From the NCBI GenBank assembly GCA_963704035.1, contig CAVPGR010000002.1:124001-188000 (forward strand): a DNA stretch of 64,000 nt, given 5' to 3'. Both the position numbers and the translations under genes were made by a program. Below the pieces are notes generated by a model. That model worked only from the letters and a program-made list of their open reading frames with translations, did not search any database and was not told where the DNA came from. Below are positions 34,679 through 42,965 of this stretch, piece by piece; positions within the stretch are counted from its first letter, which is position 1, and every line of letters begins with the position of its first letter. Source of the stretch: JAOSJL01 sp963704035 (GTDB lineage: Bacteria > Actinomycetota > Acidimicrobiia > IMCC26256 > JAOSJL01).

Positions 34679-35434
34679 CTACAGGTCGTCGATGCGGTGG
34701 AACTCCTCGGCCGCCACGCCGTCGCCGACATCGAGGGCCGTGTCGCGCACGCGGGTGGCGAAGGCCGCGATCTCGGCATCGGGGTCGGTGTCGATCCCCA
34801 TCGTGGAGCGCCACTGGCTGCGATGGGCCAGGAGTGCGTCGACCTTGGCGTCCAGACCGTCCGCCGCAGGCTCGCAGTGATTGGGCTCCTCGGGTTCGAA
34901 GAGAAGGAGTGTGGCCGGTCGGTGCGCCACGAGTCCTCCCGGATCGATCTGTTCGGCGTGGAACGTGGCGTCGCGTGCGGCGACAATCGCCTCGATCGTG
35001 ATCGTGCCGGCCCGCTGGTGGTCGGGATGAAGTCGGTAGCGCCTCCACGGGTCGTGACCGAGCACGACGTCGGGGCGACACCGCCGGATGACCGCTGACA
35101 CCAGAGCACGTTCGGCGACGGTGCTCACGAGATCGCCGTCGGTGCGCCCGAGGAACTCCACGGCGCGAATGCCGAGGATGTCGGCTGCGGCGCGCTGTTC
35201 CTCCTGACGGGTGCGTACGAGCCCGGAACGGTCGGCGCCGGAGTCCCAGGTGCCCTTGGAGCCGTCGGTGAGAACGAGGAGCGTGATGTCGGTGCCCGTC
35301 GCCGCCCAGCGGGCGAGTGTCGCACCGGCGCCGAACTCCACGTCGTCGGGGTGGGCGCCGATGGCGAGCGCTCGTTCGGGGGGCGTCAGGGGCACGTTCG
35401 CGGGAGCCCCCTCTTTGCTCGATTCGGAGCTCAC
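34679..35434 (-). CDS. PIG-L/LmbE family deacetylase
   Basis: A 251-residue zinc-dependent N-acetylglucosaminyl deacetylase-like enzyme. Zinc ligands: AIGAHPDDVEFGAGATLARW (about 24-43, HPDD) and the later HPDH in YRLHPDHQRAG around residue 135. Relatives include MshB (mycothiol synthesis), Mca and lincosamide LmbE. The MshB role is plausible in an actinobacterium, but other mycothiol genes are not nearby. Its ATG overlaps the stop of cofC (ATGA), so the two are translated together. Family secure, substrate unassigned. Confidence 0.85.
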   Translation of the reverse strand: MSSESSKEGAPANVPLTPPERALAIGAHPDDVEFGAGATLARWAATGTDITLLVLTDGSKGTWDSGADRSGLVRTRQEEQRAAADILGIRAVEFLGRTDGDLVSTVAERALVSAVIRRCRPDVVLGHDPWRRYRLHPDHQRAGTITIEAIVAARDATFHAEQIDPGGLVAHRPATLLLFEPEEPNHCEPAADGLDAKVDALLAHRSQWRSTMGIDTDPDAEIAAFATRVRDTALDVGDGVAAEEFHRIDDL

Positions 35435-36015
35435 GGGAGACGGGCACCGATGGCGTCGAAGTCTTCGGGCCGGTCGAGGTCGAAGGCGAGATCGGGATCG
35501 TCGACGTCGTGGAACGCGACCCCGTGTCGAAGGGCCTCGGCCCGGTGGCGGTCGAACGAGTCGACGCCGTAGGCGAACTCGAACGGCAGCCGGCTGGGGA
35601 CCGTGAGCACCGGAGTTCCGTTGTCGCGGTGGCTACGAACCGCGGCGATCGCGTCGGCGTCGAAACGCAGAACCGGCTCGAGCGTTCGGGCGAGCGGCAG
35701 GTCCGCATGGGCGATCACGAGACGGTCGAACGACCGGCCCTGCGCCCACACCTGGGCGAAATGCGCTGCCGCGTCGAGTGTTCCGTGATCGGCAAGTACC
35801 TCCGCGCCCATCTCTTCGGCCCAGGCGACCACGGCGGCGTCGTCGGAGATGACAGCAAGGGGGAGCCCCGCCGCGGCTGCGGCGACACGGTCCGCCATGG
35901 CGCGCAGCAGGCGCTCGCGTTCGACGGGGTCGAGGCGGTCCGCCAGGCGGGCTTTCCCGTCGCCGAACGCACGCAGCGGAATCGCGACGCCGGTGGGCGG
36001 GAGGTGGAGAGGCAT
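35431..36015 (-). CDS. cofC: 2-phospho-L-lactate guanylyltransferase (coenzyme F420 synthesis)
   Basis: CofC uses GTP to activate 2-phospholactate, or phosphoenolpyruvate in mycobacteria, for F420 assembly. The 194-residue length is typical. Signatures: AIPLRAFGDGKARLADRLDPVERERLLRAMADRV at the N-terminus (nucleotide loop with conserved lysine), LAVISDD, FDRLVIAHADLPL with the catalytic aspartate, and TPVLTVPSRLPFEFAYGVDSFDRH. The ATG at 36015 is only four bases from the divergent acyltransferase's first possible GTG, so promoters must overlap. It is coupled to the PIG-L gene. Its presence implies that the cell makes F420. Confidence 0.88.
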   Translation of the reverse strand: MPLHLPPTGVAIPLRAFGDGKARLADRLDPVERERLLRAMADRVAAAAAGLPLAVISDDAAVVAWAEEMGAEVLADHGTLDAAAHFAQVWAQGRSFDRLVIAHADLPLARTLEPVLRFDADAIAAVRSHRDNGTPVLTVPSRLPFEFAYGVDSFDRHRAEALRHGVAFHDVDDPDLAFDLDRPEDFDAIGARLP

Positions 36016-36019
36016 CGGC

Positions 36020-36754
36020 GTGCGTATCCTACCGGTGGTGGAACCGCTGTATCCCGTGGCACGGACGGTCTTCTGGGCCCCGCTGACCTTCGGTCTGCGC
36101 TGGACGATCGAGGGTGCCCAGGTCATCCCGACCCACGGCCCCGCGATCCTCGCCTCCAACCACTCGTCGTATCTCGACCCGCTGATCCTGGCGTTCCTGG
36201 CCGATCGCCGACACCGGCGTGTGCGGTTCCTCGCCAAGGACGAGCTCTTCGACAAGCGCGGCCTCGGGCCGCTGCTGCGCGGCGTGCGACAGATCCCCGT
36301 GCGGCGAGGGACCTCGGATGCCGCCGAGGCACTCCGTCCGGCTGTCGAGGACCTGGGTAGCGGCGAGTGCGTGACGGTGTTCCCCGAGGGCACCATTTCC
36401 CTGGACCTCGACCCGATGGCCGGCAAGACCGGGACCGCCCGGCTGGCGCAGGCATCGGGCGTTCCCGTCACCCCGGTGGGCATGTGGGGCGCACACCGGA
36501 TCATGTTCAAGGGCCGCAAGCCCCGGTGGCGCGCGGGTATCGCCGAGACGATTTCGGTCGGTCTTCCCATGCGGATCGATCCCGACGAGGACGTGCACGA
36601 GGCCACCGACAGGATCATGGAGGCGATCTGCGTCCAGGTCGCCCGCGCTCGGGAGTTGTATCCGCAGTCGCCCCAGCCCGGTGAGGGCGACTGGTGGGTG
36701 CGTGACCCCGGGTCGGCGCAGCTGCGCAGTTGTCAACACGAGGAGACGGTATGA
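36020..36754 (+). CDS. PlsC-type 1-acylglycerol-3-phosphate acyltransferase
   Basis: About 244 residues. Acyltransferase motifs: ILASNHSSYLDPL (NHxxxxD catalytic box, about residues 47-55), GVRQIPVRRGTSD, the phosphate-binding VFPEGTISLD and TPVGMWG. These membrane-surface enzymes acylate lysophosphatidic acid. GTG 36020 is the longest start; GTG 36038, seven bases after TATCCT (36025-36030), would fit a leaderless mRNA and is equally likely. The stop overlaps the gpsA ATG (ATGA). Together with gpsA this forms a phospholipid-precursor pair, an arrangement common near cofC in actinobacteria. Confidence 0.87.
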   Translation: MRILPVVEPLYPVARTVFWAPLTFGLRWTIEGAQVIPTHGPAILASNHSSYLDPLILAFLADRRHRRVRFLAKDELFDKRGLGPLLRGVRQIPVRRGTSDAAEALRPAVEDLGSGECVTVFPEGTISLDLDPMAGKTGTARLAQASGVPVTPVGMWGAHRIMFKGRKPRWRAGIAETISVGLPMRIDPDEDVHEATDRIMEAICVQVARARELYPQSPQPGEGDWWVRDPGSAQLRSCQHEETV

Positions 36755-37781
36755 AGGTCGCGGTAGTAGGTGCGGGGTCGTGGGGAACCACGGTGGCCGG
36801 AATCGTGAGCGCGCACGCCGACACCATGTTGTGGTCGCGTCAGGCGGAGGTCGCCGAGTCGGTGAACACCGACCACACGAATCCGGGCTACCTCCCCGAC
36901 GCCGTGCTGCCCGACGATCTCGTGGCGTCGACCTCCCTCGAAGAGACGCTACGCGACGCGGAGGTCGTCGTGATGGGAGTGCCGTCGCACGGGATCCGCG
37001 ACGTGTTGACGTCGGGCAGCGGGTGGGTGGATTCCTCCACGCCGGTCGTGAGCCTCGCCAAGGGCGTGGAGCGCGGCACCAACCTGCGCGGCACCCAGGT
37101 GATCCTCGAGGTGCTCGAGGGCCATGACCCGCAGACCGTGGGTGTGCTGACCGGCCCGAACCTGGCGCGTGAGGTGGTGGCGGGACAACCGGCAGCGTCG
37201 GTGATCGCGATGGCGAACGAGTCGGTCGCCCAGGACCTCCAGGCGCTCTTCATGACGCCGACGTTCCGTGTCTACACGAACCCCGATGTCGTGGGATGCG
37301 AGATCGCCGGGGCGCTGAAGAACGTGATGGCGATCGCGGCGGGGATCGCGTCGGGACTCGGCTACGGCGACAACACGATGGCGGCGCTTCTCACGCGCGG
37401 GCTCGCCGAGCTCACACGCTTGGGGCTGGCGGTCGGCGGCCACGCCCTGACCTTCGGCGGTCTGGCCGGGGTCGGCGACCTCATCGCGACCTGCACCAGC
37501 GAGAAGAGCCGCAACCGCACCGTGGGCTACGAGTTGGGCAAGGGCCGCTCGCTCGACGAGATCACGTCGTCGATGAACATGGTCGCCGAGGGCGTGAAGT
37601 CGACGGCTGCGGTGCTCGAGATCGCCCGGGCGAACGACGTGGAGATGCCGATCGCCGAACAGGTCGGTGCCGTTCTCTACGACGGCGCACGCCCCGCGAC
37701 ATCGTTCCCGCCCTGATGATGCGCGAGGCGACGTCCGAGGGGCACGGCATGGCGGAGGCCCGCCGACGCGGCAGCACGTGA
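36751..37781 (+). CDS. gpsA: Glycerol-3-phosphate dehydrogenase [NAD(P)+] (one frameshift near the 3' end)
   Basis: GpsA reduces dihydroxyacetone phosphate to sn-glycerol-3-phosphate for phospholipids. Motifs: MKVAVVGAGSWGTTVAGIV (Rossmann), MGVPSHGIRDVL, LAKGVERGTNLRG, LTGPNLAREVVAGQPAASV, CEIAGALKNVMAIAAGIASGLGYGDNTMAALLTRGLAELTRLG (catalytic lysine in GALKNV) and GLAGVGDLIATCTS. The open frame ends at 37716, about 20 residues short; a missing C in the run at about 37691-37695 (GCACGCCCCGCGAC) hides the normal end RDIVPALMMREATSEG, read in the next frame to TGA 37779-37781. ATG 36751 has GAGGAG upstream and overlaps the acyltransferase stop. Confidence 0.9.
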
Positions 37782-39073
37782 GCGACCCTCCGTGCCGGGT
37801 GGGGACGGTGGGCACACCGTCCACGGCCGAGGTCGACAGCGCCGGGCGGCTCGTGTTCCCGGAAGGGCGCTGCGTCGAGTGGTGGATCGGCGCCGACGAC
37901 CGCTGGCGGTATCCCGGTCGTGAGGTGGCGGTTCGCCAGCACCTCGAGGGCAATGCGCCCGTGGTGGTCACGGCGATGCGCGTGCCCGGTGGCGACGCCG
38001 TGCACACCGTGTACGCCACGGGATCGAGCGTGGTCATCGAGATCCACAACGACTCGCCGGCTCCTTTCCTGGGTGCGCTGGTACTGAGCGTCGCCGGGAC
38101 CGTCGCAAACGGCCCAGTGAAGGGCTCGGTGCGCGTGGACGACACGAGCCTTCTCGTCGGGGGTGCGGTCGCCGCTCGCTTCGCCCACGCACCGTCGGCC
38201 GTCACCACAGCCGACTCCCTCGACGCGCTGCGCGCCGACGTCGCCGCCGGCGTGGCTCCGGGAGTCTCGAGCGAGGTGTGGAACCACGTTGCCGCGCTGG
38301 TTCCGGTGGCGCACCGTGCACGTGTCCGCGTGACCGTGCCTCTCGAGGCCGAAGGCACGCCGACCGATCCGCGCCACGTCGACGACGTGGGGGCCGTTGT
38401 CCGGGGCTGGGAACGGCAGCGCTCGACCGGGCTGCGTACCGACATCCCGGATCCGACGGTGGCGGCATTGACGCACGCGGCCCGCTGCGAGCTGCTCCTG
38501 TCGGGAACAATGCCGCGTCCCGCACCCGAACTCGTCGCGGCCCTGGAGGACTGGGGACACGACGACGAGGCGGTGACCGGCTGGGCGCAGTTGGGCTTTC
38601 GGGGCCGGGGTCGCGCCCGGCGGCGACCGTGGAACGACGCCACCCCCGAGGCGCTCGCAGTCGAACTGCACCGGTTGACCGGTGAGGCGTCACCTGTTGC
38701 CACATGGTCCGAGGGGCCGGCTTCGTTCCTGTTGGTGTTGCGCGCGATTCTCGGACGTGAAGCCCGGGACGGGTCCCTCGAGCTCCTGGCGGCTTTTCCA
38801 CCTTCCTGGGCCGGCGGCGATCTCGACGTCCACGATCTTCCGACCCGCTCCGGTCCCTTGTCCTACGCGCTGCGCTGGCACGGCGAAAATCCGGCGCTGC
38901 TCTGGGAGGGGGCCGACGGCCTGCGCCTGCGGGTGCCCGGCATCGATCCGACCTGGGAGACGACCGAGCCGAGCGGCGAAGCTCTGTTGGTCATGGACGC
39001 AGAGCACCCGATTCGCCTGGGGTCAGCCGAAGCGCAGGGTGGCGATGGCGCCGGGGGCGAGCGTCACGGGTGA
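37778..39073 (+). CDS. Conserved protein of unknown function, sugar-enzyme-like
   Basis: A 431-residue protein starting at GTG 37778 in a GTGA overlap with the corrected gpsA end. Parts read CVEWWIGADDRWRYPGREVAVRQHLEGNAPVVVTAMRVPGGDAVHTVYAT, then a beta-rich stretch with EIHNDSPAPFLGALVLSV, a helical middle (AALTHAARCELLL, ALEDWGHDD) and LRWHGENPALLWEG near the end. The mix of a beta N-domain and a helical region with Trp/Asp pairs recalls glycoside-hydrolase-like or debranching-type proteins, but no catalytic motif is certain. Its last ~50 bases overlap the convergent alpha-mannosidase. No signal peptide is seen. Confidence 0.6.
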   Translation: MSDPPCRVGTVGTPSTAEVDSAGRLVFPEGRCVEWWIGADDRWRYPGREVAVRQHLEGNAPVVVTAMRVPGGDAVHTVYATGSSVVIEIHNDSPAPFLGALVLSVAGTVANGPVKGSVRVDDTSLLVGGAVAARFAHAPSAVTTADSLDALRADVAAGVAPGVSSEVWNHVAALVPVAHRARVRVTVPLEAEGTPTDPRHVDDVGAVVRGWERQRSTGLRTDIPDPTVAALTHAARCELLLSGTMPRPAPELVAALEDWGHDDEAVTGWAQLGFRGRGRARRRPWNDATPEALAVELHRLTGEASPVATWSEGPASFLLVLRAILGREARDGSLELLAAFPPSWAGGDLDVHDLPTRSGPLSYALRWHGENPALLWEGADGLRLRVPGIDPTWETTEPSGEALLVMDAEHPIRLGSAEAQGGDGAGGERHG

Positions 39074-41851
39074 GCTCCAGGGCGCCACGACGCGCCCGCG
39101 CAGGTCGACGATGTCGCCGCTCAGTGCCGTGCCGTCGCGCTCCACGGTGCAGGAGGCCTCTTCATCGCTGGGATTGAACAGGCGCAGGAGTGCCGCGCCG
39201 TCGCGGGTGGTGAGCGCCGACACCTCGGCTCCGTCGACTCTGAGCAATCGTCCTTCCGGCGGCCGGGTCCGCTCGGCACCGCCGCCCCGCACACGTTCGA
39301 GCGGCACGAGGAACTCGTCGGCCGCTCCGTAGAGGTCGGCCGTGCACCAGTCGCCGGTGTGGGGGAGCAGCGCGTAGTCGAGAGCGACGCGGCCCTGGAG
39401 CTGCGGTCCCGCGAGGGGATCAGCCGGACCGGCCGGGTTCGGGCGCAGCGCAGGCTCCAGGCGCGAGAGGTAGCCCGTGGAGCGTAGGAGGGTGAGGGCG
39501 ATCTCCGTGCCGCCGTCGGTGATTTCGTACTCGAGCAGTCCGTCGTGGAGGAGCGCCAGGCCCCTGTCGCCGTCGGAGGCGTCGACGAACCGGCGCGACG
39601 GAAAGGTCGGCAGGGGGAACTCATGGGGACCCCCTTCGGGTTTCAGACCCCGGTGCACCGCGGCGAAGGAGCACTCGGCGTCGGAGCCCTGCACGGGCCC
39701 CGGGAGCGGCACATGGGCGCGCAGGCGGTGATCACGACAGCGGTTGTCGAACTCGGTGTGGATCCGGAGGAACCGCTCCCCGGCCCGCAGTTCGTAGGCC
39801 GTCTCGACGCGCACGGTCTCGTCATCGTCGGAGCGCGCCTCGCAGCGCCGCTCGTCGCCCACCGCCGCGGCGGGCCAGTGGTAGGTGGCGTCGACGACGA
39901 TGACACCCCGCACCGGTCCGGATTCGCGTGTCGTGACCGACACCGCGACGGGGGAATCGACGATCCGGTCGACCGTGGGCGGCGAGTAGTTGTACGTGTC
40001 GCCCCCGTCACCCCCGTCGACCAGACGGTTCGCACCGTGGATCTCCACGCCGTCGCTCGTGCGCAGCGACACGGTGCCGTCGGTCTCGTCGACGGTGGCA
40101 CTCAGGACCGCGTTCGACAGCGTCGTGCCGACGACGGTCGCGCTCTCGTCGGCGCTCTCGTCGGTGCTGTCGGTGGGCACACCTTCTCTCTCGCTGATGG
40201 AGTACGTGGACCATCCGAAACCGTCGACGGGATCAGTCGCGAATGCGAGCCGACACGCCGGGGCGCGCAGCATGCGAACGCGGAACGTCGTGCCGGGATC
40301 GGTCGCCGCTCGGGCGAGAAGGTCGTCACGCAATCCGTCGAGGCTCGTCGCGGTTTCGCCCGGGCCGGCTGCTTGCAGTTCGACCTCGGTCGTTTCGTCG
40401 TGCTCGGTGATGTCGGCTGCGGCGATCTGCACGCCGCGGAACTCGGGTCCGCGCATCGCCTCCACGACCCAGCGGATCTTCGATCCCGTCACGGTCGTCG
40501 AGAACGCTTCCCCGCCGATCTCGTCGATCACCTGATACGGCCGGGAAGAGCCGTCGGCTCCCTTGACCGTGAAGGGGCCGGTGCCCGGAGCGGTCACCTC
40601 CACGAGCCCGGCGCGCGTCCGAGCCGTCGGATTGAGCACGACGGTGCTGTCGGGCGCGGCCTCCACGATCGTGGCGAGTCGACGACAGGCGGTGCGGGTC
40701 ACACCGTCGGCGATCTGGCGGGCTTCCTGGTATCGGACGCGTACCGCCTCGACGACCTCGTCGGCGCTGCACGCACACGAGGAGTCGTGGGCGGCATTGA
40801 GGACGAGGTTGTCCCAGGCCAGATCCAGGAGCTCGTTCGGCGGATCGTCGGCGAGGAGCAGTGCGGCGAGCGGCTCGGCCCGGCGCTCGAGGGACCGTTC
40901 CGCCGCCGCGGCGAGCTGGTGGACGTCGACGCGGTTGGAGGCGACCCCCATGAGGATGTTGGATCGTGCCCCCGAGCGGAGCTCTCCCTGCCAGGTGGTC
41001 AGCCCGTCGGTCGTGCGACCGCCGAGGTACTCGGGCAGCGACATCACCGAGAACCGGTAGCCCCCGTCGCTGTTCTCCGCTGCGATCTCGTTGGCCTCGG
41101 CGACGACACGGCCCAGCCACGGCTGAGGGAGCTGGTGGTCGGTTCCGTTCATGAGGAGCATGTCGCCGGTGACCGACTCCCCGAGCTCAGCGGCGTAGCT
41201 CTCCGCGCGCCGGATCAGTCCGGCGCCGTCTTCGGGAATGTCACGTCCGTTCGAATACGACCCGTAGAGGAACTCGGCGCGGACCGTCGAACCGTCGGGT
41301 GCGCGCCAGGCGAAGGCCGTGTCGTCGACGGCACTCGGAACACCGCGCCACACGACGGCGTGTTCGAAGCCGGCGAGGCGCAGGATCTGGGGCATCTGCG
41401 CGATGTGTCCGAACATGTCGGGCAGATATCCGATCTCCATGGCCCCCCCGAGCGCGGCGGCCCGTCGCATCCCGGCCTGGAGATCGCGGATGATCGTCTC
41501 GCCCGAGACCATGAATTCGTCCATGAGCACCGCCCACGGCCCGATCGACAGCCGGCCGCTCTCCACGAGCGCCCGGATGCGGCCTTCGTGGTCGGGACGG
41601 ATCGTGAGGTAGTCGTCGACGACCGCTGTCTGGCCGTCGAGCATGAAACGTCGGTACGACGTGTCGTGCTCGAGCAGGTCGAGCAGCTCGTCGAGGAGTT
41701 CGACCAGGCGGATCCGGAACTCCTGGAACGGCGCGTACCACTCCCGGTCCCAGTGGGTGTGCGCCACGATGCCCACATGGCGCCCGGCGCTCTGGCTGGC
41801 GTCGTGGCCGGAATCGTGGCCGACATCGGGTGGGGAAGCCGTGGTGCTCAT
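39023..41851 (-). CDS. Alpha-mannosidase, glycoside hydrolase family 38
   Basis: A 942-residue retaining glycosidase that removes alpha-linked mannose. The N-terminal catalytic domain has the zinc ligands in VAHTHWDREW (residues 29-38) and the nucleophile aspartate in GYLPDMFGHIAQMPQIL (near residue 148); ILMGVASNRVDVHQLAAAAERSLERRAEPLAALL is the helical bundle. The rest is the usual beta-sandwich C-terminal half (LNPTARTRAGLVEV, LRAHVPLPGP, LRSTGYLSR, LLRLFNPSDEEA). There is no signal peptide, so it is probably cytosolic and works on imported or internal mannosides or on mannosylglycerate-type compounds. Neighbours give no specific substrate. Confidence 0.92.
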   Translation of the reverse strand: MSTTASPPDVGHDSGHDASQSAGRHVGIVAHTHWDREWYAPFQEFRIRLVELLDELLDLLEHDTSYRRFMLDGQTAVVDDYLTIRPDHEGRIRALVESGRLSIGPWAVLMDEFMVSGETIIRDLQAGMRRAAALGGAMEIGYLPDMFGHIAQMPQILRLAGFEHAVVWRGVPSAVDDTAFAWRAPDGSTVRAEFLYGSYSNGRDIPEDGAGLIRRAESYAAELGESVTGDMLLMNGTDHQLPQPWLGRVVAEANEIAAENSDGGYRFSVMSLPEYLGGRTTDGLTTWQGELRSGARSNILMGVASNRVDVHQLAAAAERSLERRAEPLAALLLADDPPNELLDLAWDNLVLNAAHDSSCACSADEVVEAVRVRYQEARQIADGVTRTACRRLATIVEAAPDSTVVLNPTARTRAGLVEVTAPGTGPFTVKGADGSSRPYQVIDEIGGEAFSTTVTGSKIRWVVEAMRGPEFRGVQIAAADITEHDETTEVELQAAGPGETATSLDGLRDDLLARAATDPGTTFRVRMLRAPACRLAFATDPVDGFGWSTYSISEREGVPTDSTDESADESATVVGTTLSNAVLSATVDETDGTVSLRTSDGVEIHGANRLVDGGDGGDTYNYSPPTVDRIVDSPVAVSVTTRESGPVRGVIVVDATYHWPAAAVGDERRCEARSDDDETVRVETAYELRAGERFLRIHTEFDNRCRDHRLRAHVPLPGPVQGSDAECSFAAVHRGLKPEGGPHEFPLPTFPSRRFVDASDGDRGLALLHDGLLEYEITDGGTEIALTLLRSTGYLSRLEPALRPNPAGPADPLAGPQLQGRVALDYALLPHTGDWCTADLYGAADEFLVPLERVRGGGAERTRPPEGRLLRVDGAEVSALTTRDGAALLRLFNPSDEEASCTVERDGTALSGDIVDLRGRVVAPWSSPVTLAPGAIATLRFG

Positions 41852-41894
41852 GGGGCGCCAGCATATGGGCGGCCTCGCCGTGATCCGGCGCCCG

Positions 41895-41900
41895 TACGAT
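41895..41900 (+). promoter_or_regulatory. -10 element for the RpiB-like gene
   Basis: TACGAT is six bases before ATG 41907; leaderless spacing. Confidence 0.4.
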
Positions 41901-41906
41901 GGCGGG

Positions 41907-42347
41907 ATGCGGATCGTCGTGGGTTCGGATGAGGCCCAGCACGTCGTCGACGCCGTGGTGGAACACCTGGAGGGACTCGACCACGACGTGCGCTTGGTCG
42001 GGCCGCCGGCGGGTGGTGACGAGCAGTGGGCCGAGGTCGGCCATCTCGTCGGTGGCGCCGTGGCCGAGGGTGAGGCCGACACGGGCGTGCTCTTCTGCTG
42101 GACCGGTACCGGTGCGTCGATCGCGGCCAACAAGGTGTCGGGGGTACGGGCGGCTCTGTGCACCGACGCCGCCACCGCCGAGGGAGCCCGTCGGTGGAAC
42201 GACGCCAACGTCCTCGTCATGGGGCTACGGCTCACGAGCCCTGCCAGTGCCCGCGAGATGCTGGATGTGTGGCTCTCGACCGATCCCGATCCCGAGGAGG
42301 CCGACAACATTGCCCTCTGCGAGCAGCCCCGCGTCGGGCGCGCGTAG
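41907..42347 (+). CDS. RpiB/LacAB-family sugar-phosphate isomerase, altered active site
   Basis: A 146-residue protein of the ribose-5-phosphate isomerase B fold: MRIVVGSDEAQHVVDAVVEHLEG, VLFCWTGTGASIAANKVSGVRAALC and NDANVLVMGLRL. The active cysteine of the usual CGTG motif is kept (in FCWTGTG), but the neighbouring Gly is Trp, the His of the common SDHAG start is Glu (GSDEAQ), and the catalytic His before NDANV is Trp (RRWNDANV). It may therefore act on another sugar phosphate, or be inactive as an R5P isomerase. It is divergent from the mannosidase; the GYD gene follows. Confidence 0.82.
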   Translation: MRIVVGSDEAQHVVDAVVEHLEGLDHDVRLVGPPAGGDEQWAEVGHLVGGAVAEGEADTGVLFCWTGTGASIAANKVSGVRAALCTDAATAEGARRWNDANVLVMGLRLTSPASAREMLDVWLSTDPDPEEADNIALCEQPRVGRA

Positions 42348-42350
42348 GCT
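42345..42350 (+). promoter_or_regulatory. -10 element for the GYD-domain gene
   Basis: TAGGCT is six bases before ATG 42357 and overlaps the stop codon of the RpiB-like gene. Confidence 0.35.
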
Positions 42351-42356
42351 CGGGGC

Positions 42357-42650
42357 ATGCCGACCTACGTGATGCTCTCCACGATCGGGCCCGACGGTTG
42401 GGCCACGATCCGCGAAAAGCCCGAACGGATCCGCGCGGTGAAGGCCGAGGTGGAGTCCAAGGGTCTGACCGTGATCGCGCAGTACGCGCTCATGGGTCAG
42501 TACGACTTCCTCAACGTCATCGAGGCACCCGACGAGGAGACGATGGCCAGGGCGGCTGTCGATCTCGCTGCTCGCGGCACGATGCGCACGACGACACTTC
42601 AGGCCATTCCGGTGGACGCCTTCGTGGAGGCCCTCGAAGCCTCGGGCTGA
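42357..42650 (+). CDS. GYD-domain protein
   Basis: A 97-residue alpha/beta protein of the GYD family: MPTYVMLSTIGPDGWATIREKPERIRAVKAEVESKGLTVIAQYALMGQYDFLNVIEAPDEETMARAAVDLAARG contains the core (Q-Y-A-L-M-G-Q-Y-D, where the family usually has the Gly-x-Tyr-Asp word). These small proteins form dimers with a ferredoxin-like fold; their role is not established. It starts ten bases after the RpiB-like stop with a -10-like hexamer six bases upstream, so it may have its own leaderless mRNA as well as read-through. Confidence 0.8.
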   Translation: MPTYVMLSTIGPDGWATIREKPERIRAVKAEVESKGLTVIAQYALMGQYDFLNVIEAPDEETMARAAVDLAARGTMRTTTLQAIPVDAFVEALEASG

Positions 42651-42677
42651 GCAGGTCGTGGCCCGGATCAGAACGGG

Positions 42678-42884
42678 TCAGTGCCACCACATGCGGTTGC
42701 GGCGGTCGTCTTCGCGCAGATCCGACTCCTCGAACAGCTTCGGGAGCACGGAGCCGTCGGAGCGTCGGCGGACCCGGTAGCGGGGGGCGCCGCCACCGTC
42801 GCGGACGATGTCGACGATGTCGAAGCCGCGTGAATACCGGTTGTCGTAGGTCGACCGGACCTCGACGCGACTGCCCTTGTTCAT
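42678..42884 (-). CDS. Small conserved basic protein of unknown function
   Basis: A 68-residue protein: MNKGSRVEVRSTYDNRYSRGF, then DIVDIVRDGG, APRYRVRRRSDGSVLPKLF and a C-terminal NRMWWH. The beta-rich pattern with many Arg/Asp residues suggests a small SH3- or KOW-like barrel, but I do not recognise the family with certainty. The ATG at 42884 is exactly six bases after TACGAT on the minus strand, good support for a real leaderless gene. A much longer minus-strand frame extends upstream over rnhB and is rejected. Confidence 0.62.
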   Translation of the reverse strand: MNKGSRVEVRSTYDNRYSRGFDIVDIVRDGGGAPRYRVRRRSDGSVLPKLFEESDLREDDRRNRMWWH

Positions 42885-42890
42885 CGCCCG

Positions 42891-42896
42891 ATCGTA
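42891..42896 (-). promoter_or_regulatory. -10 element for the small basic protein gene
   Basis: TACGAT on the minus strand, six bases before ATG 42884. Confidence 0.45.
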
Positions 42897-42952
42897 TCCG
42901 CACGGTGTTCGCATCGGGTGCGCGTATCGGCCGGATTCACCGGGTGGATTGC

Positions 42953-42958
42953 TAGCGT
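42953..42958 (+). promoter_or_regulatory. -10 element for rnhB
   Basis: TAGCGT is seven bases before GTG 42966; leaderless spacing. Confidence 0.38.
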
Positions 42959-42965
42959 TCGCGTC

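Noticed and set aside
34182..35708. A ~500-codon minus-strand frame rich in Ala-Ser-Pro-Tyr repeats
   Set aside because: It is the antisense image of the Lys/Arg repeat array running on into an out-of-frame reading of the deacetylase gene. It has no start signal and overlaps supported genes.
40326..41120. Long minus-strand Arg-rich frames inside the alpha-mannosidase gene
   Set aside because: They are alternate-frame readings of high-GC coding DNA with no family similarity, like most other long frames in this window.
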